Shown here piece after piece: positions 19,155-27,637 of a stretch of DNA of 64,000 nt. A program made the position numbers and the translations under genes. The notes beneath the pieces were generated by a model. It made no database searches. It was not told where the DNA came from and was given only the letters and a program-made list of their open reading frames with translations. How positions within the stretch are numbered: position 1 is the stretch's first letter; each line of letters opens with the position of its first letter. This stretch comes from Chitinophaga oryzae (GTDB taxonomy: Bacteria; Bacteroidota; Bacteroidia; Chitinophagales; Chitinophagaceae): NCBI RefSeq assembly GCF_012516375.2, contig NZ_CP051204.2:1-64000 (forward strand). The letters are read 5' to 3'.

Positions 19155-19853
19155 CTACCAGTCTTCCCGGTTAAACAGTATGCCAACATTGACGCCGAAG
19201 TACCTGTTCTTAATATTACCGGCGGACCTGTCCATGTCTATCAGGCCGTAGCTGTAGTTAACGCCAAGCGTCACGTAGCAGTTAAACTCGATGGTGGCAA
19301 CAGCATTTAAACCGGCATCCCAGCGCTGCAGGTCATACCCGGTGGTGAACACATTGGGACTTTTTCCGAAGTCTACCCGTTGGCTGCTGGACTGCAGCAA
19401 TTTTCCTTCTTTGTAGATAGCCAGGTCATAATCGCCGCGTGTGCAATAAGCTGCGTAGCCGCCACCGCCGATTGCCAGTTTTCCAATACCGATCGGAATT
19501 TTATATACCAGGTTTACCGGCAGTTCCAGGTATTGCAGTCTGATTTTAGTAGCGCCGGGTAAAGCCACGTTGACGTCCTGCTGGCCGTTAAACGACCGGT
19601 TGGCTCCTTTAACGATATAACTTAGTCCCGGTTGCAGGGCGCCGTTGGGAAACAGGGGAATATTCAGGTAAAAACCAGCCTGCCAGCTGTGCAACGGCTT
19701 TGATCCGGGCTGTGTGCCCCCGGAGGATCCGGAAGAGACATTCATTTCGGCATTCACATAACCCCCTTGCAAACCTAAGCTTACCTGGGCATTAACAATT
19801 GTGGTGGTAGCAGCCAGCGTGGCCAACACGCACAGGAATTTAAAACACTTCAT
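19155..19853 (-). CDS. Outer-membrane beta-barrel protein (porin family, OMP_b-brl_2-like)
   Basis: This small outer-membrane barrel has 232 residues. A signal peptide ending NAQ (about residue 23) precedes alternating hydrophobic strands such as VSLGLQGGYVNAEMN, LGVNYSYGLIDMD and a C-terminal strand YFGVNVGILFNRE. No specific function can be assigned. Such proteins in Bacteroidota are usually annotated only as porin-family or outer-membrane beta-barrel proteins. It is the last of three similar minus-strand genes (19155, 20043 and 20824), each separated by 150-190 bases holding a hairpin, so they are probably separate transcription units from an old tandem duplication. Confidence 0.85.
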   Translation of the reverse strand: MKCFKFLCVLATLAATTTIVNAQVSLGLQGGYVNAEMNVSSGSSGGTQPGSKPLHSWQAGFYLNIPLFPNGALQPGLSYIVKGANRSFNGQQDVNVALPGATKIRLQYLELPVNLVYKIPIGIGKLAIGGGGYAAYCTRGDYDLAIYKEGKLLQSSSQRVDFGKSPNVFTTGYDLQRWDAGLNAVATIEFNCYVTLGVNYSYGLIDMDRSAGNIKNRYFGVNVGILFNREDW

Positions 19854-19975
19854 GTAGAACTGTACTACGGGATTAATGATACTTGCTCAATATCGTTATG
19901 AAACAGACAAGGTTCTTCAGGTTCACCCGATGGTTACTAACGGCGAAGCTAAACAAAAGGTTTCGAATTTTATAT

Positions 19976-20008
19976 AAAAAAGGCTGCCTGGAACTTACCA
20001 GGCAGCCT
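19976..20008 (-). terminator. Intrinsic terminator of the 20.0-kb beta-barrel gene
   Basis: A perfect 11-bp stem (AGGCTGCCTGG with CCAGGCAGCCT, six-base loop) is followed on the minus strand by TTTTTT. It starts 35 bases past the stop codon. Confidence 0.92.
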
Positions 20009-20042
20009 GTTAATTAATTGTGATGTGGTGTTTTCGCGATGA

Positions 20043-20669
20043 TTAACGACCGCTGAATTTATAACCTACGGACACACCGAAGGAAGTGTTTTTAAACTTA
20101 GCGTCGTTGCTGGTATTGTCAAATGCGTTGACCATGCCCAGGTCGGCGTTCAGGCCGAAATAAAGGCCGGCAGGGATTTCGTACCCGATCTGGATGTTAC
20201 CGCCTGCATCAAAACGCTTCAGTTTAGCAAGACCGGCTTCGTCATCGAAAGCCTTTCTTTCACCGACGAGTGGCATGTCCTTGTATTTACCGGTAACGCC
20301 ATACGCGATGTAAGGGCCGACGGCCAGTACCAGGTTACCGCTGCCAACTTCAGGTTTGAACATGAAGTTGATCGGCACCTGCAGGTAGCCCAGGGACACC
20401 TTCATGTCGGAGTTTTTGAACTTACCGCCTTTGCCGGAATACAATAAGCCGGTGCCTACGTAAAATTCATCCCCTAAAGGAATGTCGACGGTTACGCCGG
20501 CCCTTAATCCTGTCAAAAGCTTGCTGGTTTCCTTGGAGGTAGTACCAAAAGCGGATGCTTTGGTGGTTACACTGGAAAACTGAGGGCCTGCTACAATGCC
20601 CCATTTTGTCTGACCGAATGTAACGCCTGCGATCAATAAGGCGACCGCAGCTAAGAGTACCTTTTTCAT
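20043..20669 (-). CDS. Outer-membrane beta-barrel protein (porin family, OMP_b-brl_2-like)
   Basis: This is a 208-residue exported barrel with signal peptide MKKVLLAAVALLIAGVTFGQ (cleavage about residue 20). The mature part opens WGIVAGPQFSSV, the usual first strand, and ends SFGVSVGYKFSGR with a terminal aromatic-rich strand. It shares the phrases RFDAGGNIQIGYEI and GPYIAYGV with the neighbour at 20824 (RFDWGGNVQVGAEI, GPYFAFGV), which shows recent common descent. The function is unknown. A strong terminator follows it. Confidence 0.85.
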   Translation of the reverse strand: MKKVLLAAVALLIAGVTFGQTKWGIVAGPQFSSVTTKASAFGTTSKETSKLLTGLRAGVTVDIPLGDEFYVGTGLLYSGKGGKFKNSDMKVSLGYLQVPINFMFKPEVGSGNLVLAVGPYIAYGVTGKYKDMPLVGERKAFDDEAGLAKLKRFDAGGNIQIGYEIPAGLYFGLNADLGMVNAFDNTSNDAKFKNTSFGVSVGYKFSGR

Positions 20670-20693
20670 TTTAATGTGTATTTGGATGAGGTT

Positions 20694-20728
20694 AAAAGTG
20701 ACGCCAACAGGCCGGTGACGCCACTTTT
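20694..20728. terminator. Imperfect hairpin between two beta-barrel genes
   Basis: AAAAGTG pairs with CACTTTT, with a further imperfect GC-rich stem inside. It lies 95 bases past the stop at 20824 and only 25 bases before the start at 20669. It may end the upstream transcript or be part of the next gene's leader; sequence alone does not decide. Confidence 0.45.
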
Positions 20729-20823
20729 TGTCTTTTTCTGATTGCTAAATGATTATGAATCAGCCTGTACTTTTTGCTTGCTAGCTGTAATTACAAAACG
20801 AGTTAAAAATTGTTCGGAAATTT

Positions 20824-21537
20824 TTACTTGCCGCCAAAGAGATAACCCACGGAAACACTGAATACACGGTTCTTGTCTTTGTTGTCTGTACTGTTGATTT
20901 CGCCTGAGTAAACTTTGGCAAAGCCGATACCATACTGAGCGCTGATCAGGAAATTGCTGATTTCGGCGCCTACCTGTACGTTACCGCCCCAGTCGAACCG
21001 TTTCCATTTGTCACGGCCCTGGTTGAGGTCTCCATTGTTAAACGGCGTGTCGTCGTCCCACTTAATGCTGGAAGAACCAGTTGTAGTACCGGCCACAGTA
21101 GTGGCTTCGTACTTGTTCTTCCCTGCAACCCCGAATGCAAAATACGGGCCTACGCCTGCGAACAAACTAGCGTGCTCACCCACCGGCAGTTTTGCAACAA
21201 AGTTCAAGGGAACTTCAATGTAAGACGGATTCTGTGTGTACTTAGCGTAAGGATTGGTGACGGTCACATTGTTTTTGTCACCAACTTCGGATTTCGTACC
21301 CTTGGTGGTATAAAACACCCCAGGCTGGAATGACAAAATACGGGGTACCAGCGGCAAATCCGCTATCACGCCGACATTGAAGCCGGACAGACTTTTGGCA
21401 TCTTTCGTACTGCCGTCATTGCTGGTGGTGATATTGGCAAGGTTCCAGCCACCTTTAATGCCTACACGGGCCTGAGCCATCGCTGCAAAGGACAAGGTCA
21501 TCGCTGCAAAGGAGAGAAAAATCGTCTTCTTGGTCAT
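20824..21537 (-). CDS. Outer-membrane beta-barrel protein (porin family, OMP_b-brl_2-like)
   Basis: This is a 237-residue exported barrel. I start it at MTKKTIFLSF (21537), because the nine residues before that in the open frame do not look like a signal peptide, whereas MTKKTIFLSF onward to AAMAQ does. The mature protein begins ARVGIKGGWNLANI and ends RVFSVSVGYLFGGK, typical first and last strands. It is the closest relative of the 20043 product by shared phrases. It may mark the oldest copy of a three-gene tandem array. The function is unknown. Confidence 0.85.
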   Translation of the reverse strand: MTKKTIFLSFAAMTLSFAAMAQARVGIKGGWNLANITTSNDGSTKDAKSLSGFNVGVIADLPLVPRILSFQPGVFYTTKGTKSEVGDKNNVTVTNPYAKYTQNPSYIEVPLNFVAKLPVGEHASLFAGVGPYFAFGVAGKNKYEATTVAGTTTGSSSIKWDDDTPFNNGDLNQGRDKWKRFDWGGNVQVGAEISNFLISAQYGIGFAKVYSGEINSTDNKDKNRVFSVSVGYLFGGK

Positions 21538-21660
21538 AACCTGAATTTTTGGTCCGCGTCCCAAAATTCAAAGAGTATGCCAAAAGAATGTTAATTTAAT
21601 ATAAATAATTGATTATCAATATAAAACGAGGTATATATTCTACGTTCTACACCCTGTTTT

Positions 21661-23067
21661 CTACAGCTTCGCTGCTGTGGCTTTTTGCCCCGAACGCTCC
21701 AGAAAATCGTTCAGTTGCTCTACAGCGAGACGTTTGGCAACAATTTTCTTCCGCTCGTCCAGCAGATAAACTACCGGTGTGCTATAAACGTCATATAGCC
21801 GGCGGTAATTGGTGGAGTTGTCCGCATCCAGGGCGTGCACCCACCCGGTAAGGTGATGGTCCCTGATAAAAGATAACCACTCTTCGCGCGTGCCTTCCGT
21901 CTTGATACCGATCATCGCCACCCCTTTGTCTTTCCAGCTGGCTTTGAAAGCGGAGTCGAGCCGGGGCAGCTCTGTCTTACAGTGCCCGCAGGTTGGGTCC
22001 CAGAACACCAGCACGGTATATTTCGCTTTTGTTTTATAAAGGGAGACAGGTTTGGACGCGGTATCTTTCAATTCCAGCGGCGCCGCCTGCTGGCCGATCA
22101 GATTAGGCGCCAGCGTATAGGCGCGGTTGATGATTTTATTGAGTTGTTCATCGTTCAGCCAGAAAGCGTCTCCCGGAACGTAGTATTTCTCCACCAGGTG
22201 CACAAATACGGCGTCCATACCCATGTAAGGTGAGCTTTCATAGTTGTAGGTCAGCCACCACAGCACATATTTAAAGGTTTCTTTGCTTTTGCGGGTACGG
22301 GCAAGGAGCGCGTCGCAGTCTGCAATAATAGAATCGGGCATATTCACCACCAGCTGGGAGAAATACTTTTTCAGCTTGGCCTCCAGTACCGGTGTTCTCA
22401 CCAGCCGGTCGGTAGACAGCTCCACCTCATCCCAGTAGTGTCCTTTAAAGTAGCGGTAGGCAAAGGAAGAATCCTCCCCTTCCGGCTTTTGTGGTATCTC
22501 CGGTTCTTTCATTGCCTTGAAAATCGCCGACAGGATGGCTTCCGGGTGTTTGGACACCAGCTCCTGGCGGTATTCCTGCAGTTTTTTGCCCAGTTCCTGC
22601 TGCAACGGCGCCACCTTGGCGGAATCAGCGGCAGTGCGGGCCGTTTTCAACTGGTCGGTGATGCTGCGGGTCAGCGACTCCTGCCGGAACAGAAACCGGT
22701 TATAGGCCAGGAAAAGCTCGTTATCCGGCGACCCTTTGTAGACGGTTTTACCCACCAGGTCAGCCGTATCAATCGTCACACTGAAGAACTGCTGCTTATC
22801 GATCAGCGTTTCCACGTATTTCTGCCTGCCTGGCAGTACGATCAGGTAAATGCCGGGATACAGGGGCGTTTTTCCTTTCAGCACCACTTCACCGGCGGAA
22901 TTTACCTCCGCCGAATCGGCCAGGTAGGTGGTCCGTCCCATGTAGTTGGCCAGGAACAGTTTGCCGCTGGTATAGTTCTTCAGCCGGATAGAAAGCTGAT
23001 AGCCCTGCGCATGCAGGTGGAGCTGGATAGAGAGTGCTGTCAGAAGCAGGAGAAATATCTTACGCAT
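21661..23067 (-). CDS. Exported TlpA-like thioredoxin-fold protein with DUF4369-like N-terminus
   Basis: This is a periplasmic, membrane-associated redox or stress protein. Starting at MRKIFLLLLTALSIQLHLHAQ (23067), it has 468 residues. The N-terminal DUF4369-like beta domain (about 25-120: YLADSAEVNSAGEVVLKGKT) is followed by a helical middle and a C-terminal AhpC/TSA-thioredoxin domain. That domain has WDPTCGHC with CxxC at 360-363 and the cis-Pro loop STPVVYL near 430. Bacteroidota carry many such paralogues, often for disulfide reduction or cytochrome c maturation. The exact partner is unknown. It is the first gene of the minus-strand stretch and diverges from rlmD. Confidence 0.85.
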   Translation of the reverse strand: MRKIFLLLLTALSIQLHLHAQGYQLSIRLKNYTSGKLFLANYMGRTTYLADSAEVNSAGEVVLKGKTPLYPGIYLIVLPGRQKYVETLIDKQQFFSVTIDTADLVGKTVYKGSPDNELFLAYNRFLFRQESLTRSITDQLKTARTAADSAKVAPLQQELGKKLQEYRQELVSKHPEAILSAIFKAMKEPEIPQKPEGEDSSFAYRYFKGHYWDEVELSTDRLVRTPVLEAKLKKYFSQLVVNMPDSIIADCDALLARTRKSKETFKYVLWWLTYNYESSPYMGMDAVFVHLVEKYYVPGDAFWLNDEQLNKIINRAYTLAPNLIGQQAAPLELKDTASKPVSLYKTKAKYTVLVFWDPTCGHCKTELPRLDSAFKASWKDKGVAMIGIKTEGTREEWLSFIRDHHLTGWVHALDADNSTNYRRLYDVYSTPVVYLLDERKKIVAKRLAVEQLNDFLERSGQKATAAKL

Positions 23068-23151
23068 AGGAATTGGTAACAATATGTAAAAATACAAGTA
23101 AAAAAGCTAACTGTGGTATCCTTTTACGGCCAACGATTCATGATTTCCTTT

Positions 23152-23159
23152 TACCTTTG
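23152..23159 (+). promoter_or_regulatory. TAnnTTTG promoter element of rlmD
   Basis: TACCTTTG followed by C matches the Bacteroidota -7 consensus. The GTG start at 23165 comes five bases later, the same spacing as at lptB, which implies a leaderless mRNA. A -33 TTG is not evident. Confidence 0.55.
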
Positions 23160-23164
23160 CAGCC

Positions 23165-24586
23165 GTGAGGAAAAAAAACGTAGTAATAGAACATGTACCT
23201 GTATCCGGCTATGCCGCGGAAGGTAAGGCCCTGGCACGGCACGACGGTAAAGTTATCTTTATTGAAGGCGGCGTAATGCCCGGTGATATTGTGGACGTAC
23301 GCCTGTCCAAAAATAAAAAAGACTGGGCGGAAGGCAAAGCCGTTCATATACATAGTTACTCCGACAAGCGTATTACCCCGTTCTGCCAGCATTTCGGCAC
23401 CTGTGGCGGCTGTAAATGGCAGATGATGCCCTACAGCCTGCAGCTGGAATACAAGCAGCAGCAGGTAGCAGACCATCTGCAGCGGATCGGCAAGCTGGAG
23501 CTCCCTCCCATGAGCCCTATCCTCGGCTCGGCCCATACGGAGCACTACCGCAACAAACTGGAGTTTACCTTCAGCAACAAGGCTTACCTCACCAACGAGG
23601 AGGTGCGCGCCCTCAACGGCGAAATCCCCGTCCGGCCGGCACTGGGCTTCCATGTGCCCAAGCTGTTCGATAAGGTGCTCGACATCCAGACCTGCTATCT
23701 GATGCAGGAGCCGGTCAACCTTATCCGCAACACCATCCGGGAATACGCGATACAGCACGAGCTGTCTTTCTACGATATCCGCCTGCAGGAAGGCTGGCTG
23801 CGGAACCTGGTCGTACGTTTGTGTACCACCGGGGAAATCATGGTCAACCTGGTGATCCACCATGAAGACAAAGAAAACAGGGTGGCATTGCTGGACCATC
23901 TGCTGAAGACGGTACCTGCCATCACCACGCTGCTGTATACCATCAACCCGAAGAAAAACGACTCGATCTTCGACCTGGACCCCAAAGTTTATTTCGGGAA
24001 AGGTTATGCAGAAGAGAAGCTGGAGGACTTTGTTTTTAAAATTGGTCCGAAATCTTTCTTCCAGACAAACACCTACCAGGGAGAAGTGTTATACAAAGTA
24101 ACCCGCGACTTTGCAGGGCTGACTGGTTCGGAAATTGTGTACGACCTGTATTGTGGTACTGGCAGTATCGGTATTTTTGTATCCCGGCAGGCCAGGAAAG
24201 TGGTAGGCATCGAACTGATCAAAGAAGCGATCGACGATGCCCGCGAAAATGCCGCCATGAACCAGGTAGACAACGCCGAATTTTTTGCCGGCGACGTAGT
24301 GGACATCTGTGACGACGCCTTTTTTGCGCATCACGGACAGCCGGATGTGATCATCACCGACCCTCCACGGGCAGGTATGCACGAAAAGCTGGTCAACAAG
24401 CTGCTGGAAATTGCTGCCCCAAAAATCGTATATGTAAGCTGTAACCCGGCTACACAGGCCAGAGACCTGGCATTGCTGGATGCACTGTACACGGTGGAAA
24501 AGGTACAACCCGTAGATATGTTTCCGCATACGCACCATATCGAAAATGTGGTGTTACTGAAGAAAAGAGAAAATAATCAGCAATAA
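23165..24586 (+). CDS. rlmD: 23S rRNA (uracil-5-)-methyltransferase, RlmD/RumA family
   Basis: This enzyme methylates a uracil of 23S rRNA using SAM. It has 473 residues from a GTG start, which is needed because the N-terminal TRAM domain (about 7-65, IEHVPVSGYAAEGKALA) begins at once. The Fe-S cluster Cys residues 74, 80 and 83 lie in FCQHFGTCGGC. The SAM-binding motif is DLYCGTGSIG, then DPPRAGMH, and the catalytic Cys426 sits in VSCNPATQ. Its stop codon overlaps the start of the rhomboid gene (TAATG), which indicates translational coupling. Family members differ in target base (U747 or U1939 in known cases), so the rlmD name is the common annotation and not proof of position. Confidence 0.9.
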   Translation: MRKKNVVIEHVPVSGYAAEGKALARHDGKVIFIEGGVMPGDIVDVRLSKNKKDWAEGKAVHIHSYSDKRITPFCQHFGTCGGCKWQMMPYSLQLEYKQQQVADHLQRIGKLELPPMSPILGSAHTEHYRNKLEFTFSNKAYLTNEEVRALNGEIPVRPALGFHVPKLFDKVLDIQTCYLMQEPVNLIRNTIREYAIQHELSFYDIRLQEGWLRNLVVRLCTTGEIMVNLVIHHEDKENRVALLDHLLKTVPAITTLLYTINPKKNDSIFDLDPKVYFGKGYAEEKLEDFVFKIGPKSFFQTNTYQGEVLYKVTRDFAGLTGSEIVYDLYCGTGSIGIFVSRQARKVVGIELIKEAIDDARENAAMNQVDNAEFFAGDVVDICDDAFFAHHGQPDVIITDPPRAGMHEKLVNKLLEIAAPKIVYVSCNPATQARDLALLDALYTVEKVQPVDMFPHTHHIENVVLLKKRENNQQ

Positions 24587-25410
24587 TGAACGAGTACAGG
24601 CCCGGAAAATTTCAGTTTTTACCCCTTGTGATCAAAAATCTGTTGATCATTAACGGGTTGGTTTGGTTGGTACAGATCACCCTGCTCAAGCGGTATGGGT
24701 ATGACATGAACGACCTTTTTGCCCTTCATTACTGGGGATCACCGGGATTCCGGCCTCATCAGTTCATTACCCACCTGTTCATGCACTCTACCAGTGACTT
24801 CTGGCATTTGTTCATGAACATGTTTACCCTCTGGATGTTTGGTTCCACCCTGGAAAACCGGTGGGGTTCCAAACGTTTTCTGATTTTCTACATGATCTGC
24901 GGCCTCGGCGCATCGCTCTGTTACATGGGTGTGCTCACCTATGAGAACATGACGCTGACCAAATATGCCAATGCTTTCCTGGACAATCCTACCTTCGATA
25001 ATTTTGTGGCGCTGGACCGCAAGTTCCACCTGGACAATGCCAATGTGAGCATGAATGACATGAAGGAGGCCATTGCACAGGGCAACCAGTTTGCCATCGA
25101 CATGGCAAAAATCTATGTCAAACAATACATGCTTGCTTATAGCAACAGTATCGTGGTAGGCGCTTCCGGCGCTGTATACGGTATCCTGTTCGCCTTTGGT
25201 TACCTCTTCCCCAACGCTATTATCTTCCTGTATTTCTTCCCCGTAAAAGCCAAATACTTCGTGGCCTTTATGATCCTTACGGAAGTATGGGCCGGCGTAC
25301 AAAACGCACCGGACGATAATGTAGCCCACTTTGCGCACCTGGGCGGCGCACTTTTTGCGTACCTGCTGCTCAGAGGCTGGAATAAAAGAAACCGAACGGA
25401 TTTTTATTGA
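24586..25410 (+). CDS. Rhomboid-family intramembrane serine protease
   Basis: This polytopic inner-membrane protease of 274 residues carries the full rhomboid signature: HLFMHSTSDFWHLFMNM around 63-79, GASG with nucleophile Ser194, and catalytic His251 in AHLGG. An unusually long soluble insertion (about 121-185, rich in Asn, Asp and Met) separates the central helices. The start overlaps the rlmD stop by one base. A second rhomboid-like gene that lacks the catalytic His follows 48 bases later. The substrate is unknown. Confidence 0.93.
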   Translation: MNEYRPGKFQFLPLVIKNLLIINGLVWLVQITLLKRYGYDMNDLFALHYWGSPGFRPHQFITHLFMHSTSDFWHLFMNMFTLWMFGSTLENRWGSKRFLIFYMICGLGASLCYMGVLTYENMTLTKYANAFLDNPTFDNFVALDRKFHLDNANVSMNDMKEAIAQGNQFAIDMAKIYVKQYMLAYSNSIVVGASGAVYGILFAFGYLFPNAIIFLYFFPVKAKYFVAFMILTEVWAGVQNAPDDNVAHFAHLGGALFAYLLLRGWNKRNRTDFY

Positions 25411-25438
25411 CGCAAGACTTTATTAAGCCGTAATTTTG
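25407..25438 (+). promoter_or_regulatory. Complete Bacteroidota promoter for the second rhomboid gene
   Basis: TTG at 25407-25409, a 21-base spacer and TAATTTTG at 25431-25438 match TTG-N17-23-TAnnTTTG. The -33 part overlaps the stop codon of the first rhomboid gene. The start at 25459 follows 20 bases later, so the second rhomboid can be expressed independently. Confidence 0.75.
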
Positions 25439-25458
25439 TATTGTAAATTACTTGTACC

Positions 25459-26394
25459 ATGCATGCGTTGGAAAAAGAGAAAATGCCACGTCTCTCCCTT
25501 GGGGAAGAACGGAATATGGTCACCCAGTTAGTGGTTGTTAATCTTACTGTTTTTATATTCCTGCTTTTCGCCAAGGTGATCTATACCATGGAAGTAGGGA
25601 AAGAAGGAGATGCCCTTTTCTATAAAAATATTATGAACTGGCTGCGGCTGCCGGCTGATCCTTCCCAACTGCTGGCGCGCCCGTGGACACTGCTTACCTC
25701 CCTTTTCTCCCATATAGAAGTGTGGCAGGTATTCACCAACATGGTATGGCTGTGGTGTTTCGGCACTTTCCTGCAGCATATCGCCGGTCATCAGCGGATA
25801 CTCCCTGTGTACCTGTTTGGCGGCCTGGTGGGCAACCTCTTTTATATCCTCGGCGTTCAGGCTATTCCCGGCCTTCATACCCTGCTGCCCAACGCAGCCA
25901 CCATGGGGTCTTCCCCCAGTATAGTGGCCATGGCAGCCGGTGCTACGCTGATTTCTCCGCGCTACCGGATCTTCCCGTTGCTGGCGGGCGGCATCCCCCT
26001 CTGGATCATCACCATTGTATACGCAGGCCTCTCCATCGGCACCAGCGTGTCCAGCCCGGGCGGCATCGCCTACCTGGTACAGCTCACCGGCGGCGCCATC
26101 GCCGGACTGCTGTTTATGTACAGCTGGAAAAAAGGGCATGACTGGGGCGCAGGGTTCAACCATCTGCTGTTTAAACTGACACACGTTTTCCATCCTGCCG
26201 CTCAACAGATAGATCCCAACCACCCGAAAAGCGCCGCTAAGATCGTCGCCAGGCTGGAAAGTCAGCCTTACCGCAAAATCGGGCAGGTGCCGGAACAGCG
26301 GCTCAATGAAATCCTTGATAAGATCAACGAAATGGGCCTCGACTCCTTATCGCCTGAAGAGCGGGAAACGCTGCTCCGTGCGGGAGAAAACTAG
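25459..26394 (+). CDS. Rhomboid-like membrane protein, probably catalytically inactive
   Basis: This is a 311-residue multi-pass membrane protein with rhomboid topology (SLFSHIEVWQVFTNMVWLW near 81-99). The catalytic-serine motif GxSG reads GSSP at 150-153, so a serine remains but the following Gly is Pro. The catalytic-histidine motif AHxxG reads VQLTGG, with Gln208 in place of His. It is therefore likely a pseudoprotease that may bind substrates or the neighbouring active rhomboid. A soluble C-terminal tail (about 235-311, LNEILDKINEMGLDSLSPEE) resembles the DUF6576-type tail found on many Bacteroidota rhomboids. It has its own promoter. Confidence 0.88.
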   Translation: MHALEKEKMPRLSLGEERNMVTQLVVVNLTVFIFLLFAKVIYTMEVGKEGDALFYKNIMNWLRLPADPSQLLARPWTLLTSLFSHIEVWQVFTNMVWLWCFGTFLQHIAGHQRILPVYLFGGLVGNLFYILGVQAIPGLHTLLPNAATMGSSPSIVAMAAGATLISPRYRIFPLLAGGIPLWIITIVYAGLSIGTSVSSPGGIAYLVQLTGGAIAGLLFMYSWKKGHDWGAGFNHLLFKLTHVFHPAAQQIDPNHPKSAAKIVARLESQPYRKIGQVPEQRLNEILDKINEMGLDSLSPEERETLLRAGEN

Positions 26395-26403
26395 GCATTC
26401 AGG

Positions 26404-26524
26404 AATTTGGTTATTTTTTTATTGGGTTATTCAGGTATTTAGTGACGATGGGATTATTAATACGCAAGTTGCGGATTAATATAATAACTTACCCTTCCCA
26501 ATACCTAAATAAAAAATATCCAAA
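26404..26524. repeat. Long imperfect palindrome, possible relative of the heptad hairpins
   Basis: The left arm (TTTGGTTATTTTTTTATTGG and on to about 26445) matches the reverse complement of the right arm (ending TATCCAAAC) over about 30 bases with several mismatches. The centre holds a second palindrome, CGCAA-G-TTGCG flanked by TTAAT and ATTAA. The element is 121 bases long and begins 10 bases after a stop codon, like copies A and B, but the arm sequence differs. Confidence 0.5.
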
Positions 26525-26527
26525 CAG

Positions 26528-27607
26528 ATGTCCATGAAGTTTGTTTGCTCTTTATTCATCCTTATCTTACTAACAAGCGCCTGGTTGCCGCTGCTCAACC
26601 CGGGACGTTATTGGGTTTCCGGATTTGCCGCCCTCGTTTTCCCCATCGTTTTTCTCTTTTGCCTGTTAACATTGCCGCTTTTGTGGTTTTGGCGGCAGCA
26701 GAAAAAGTACTTTTTTGCGCTGGGCATTGCGCTGGCGCTCTGCATACGCCCCGCTTTAAATACCTGGGGGCTTCATTTTTCGCCGAAGACGGACCTTCGT
26801 ATTGAAGCCGGCAGCAACGACTTTACCCTGATGACATACAACAGCAGCAGCATGGGCCTGCAGGGGTATAAAATCAACCAGTCGCTCCGTTCCGCCATCT
26901 TCCGGCAGATTGCGGACGCCTCGCCGGATATCGTCTGCCTGCAGGAGTTTTACACCAACGACGGCCCCGACAAGTCGCACAATATCGACTCACTGCGGCA
27001 GATCGGCCAGTATCCTTACCATTATTTCGCCCCTGACCATACTAACTGGGACACATGGCATTACGGCATAGCGCTGTTCTCCCGCTACCCTGTTGCAGCC
27101 GCCACGATGATCCTCAGCGACAGCCTGGCTCCCCGCAGCGGCCGCAGTTTCCTGCAGGCGGATGTAATAGTCCATGGCGATACCCTTAGAATTTTCAGCG
27201 TTCAGTTCACTTCGTATATGCTTGAACGTAGCGATCTCCGGTTAACCGGTTTACAACAGCTGATGAACCTTGGCAGTAAAATGAAGGCTACCTTCCGGCG
27301 CAGGGCTTCACAAGTGGAACAGCTAAAGGCGCTGATAGCGGCCAGTCCCTATCCGGTGATCGTGGCCGGAGATTTTAACGACACGCCGGCATCCTACAGT
27401 TACCGCGTTGCTGCCGCCGGGCTACAGGACGCCTTCCTGGCCACCGGGACGGGATGGGGCCGGACGCTCTCCTACCTGTCGCCCACCCTGCGTATCGATT
27501 ACATCCTGCCGGACCGGCATTTCAGCATCAAAGGATGCCGGGTGCCGGAAATGCCGCAGTCAGAGCATTTCCCGGTTATATCCCGTCTGTCGTTGAAAAA
27601 ACATTAA
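26528..27607 (+). CDS. Membrane-anchored endonuclease/exonuclease/phosphatase-family protein (paralogue 1)
   Basis: This is a 359-residue protein with two or three N-terminal membrane segments (about 5-75) and a C-terminal EEP (DNase I-like) domain. Metal and catalytic residues are visible in TYNSSS, the Glu of VCLQEF, AGDFNDTP and EHFPVIS. Family members cleave phosphodiesters in nucleic acids, inositides or sphingomyelin; this subtype is of unknown substrate, and the domain probably faces the periplasm. It is followed after 30 bases by a paralogue with the same layout. The phrases SPYPVIVAGDFNDTPASYSY and LRIDYI are nearly identical in both, so they arose by tandem duplication. Confidence 0.88.
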   Translation: MSMKFVCSLFILILLTSAWLPLLNPGRYWVSGFAALVFPIVFLFCLLTLPLLWFWRQQKKYFFALGIALALCIRPALNTWGLHFSPKTDLRIEAGSNDFTLMTYNSSSMGLQGYKINQSLRSAIFRQIADASPDIVCLQEFYTNDGPDKSHNIDSLRQIGQYPYHYFAPDHTNWDTWHYGIALFSRYPVAAATMILSDSLAPRSGRSFLQADVIVHGDTLRIFSVQFTSYMLERSDLRLTGLQQLMNLGSKMKATFRRRASQVEQLKALIAASPYPVIVAGDFNDTPASYSYRVAAAGLQDAFLATGTGWGRTLSYLSPTLRIDYILPDRHFSIKGCRVPEMPQSEHFPVISRLSLKKH

Positions 27608-27637
27608 CTTTATTCATTCAACAAACGTGGAAACGCG

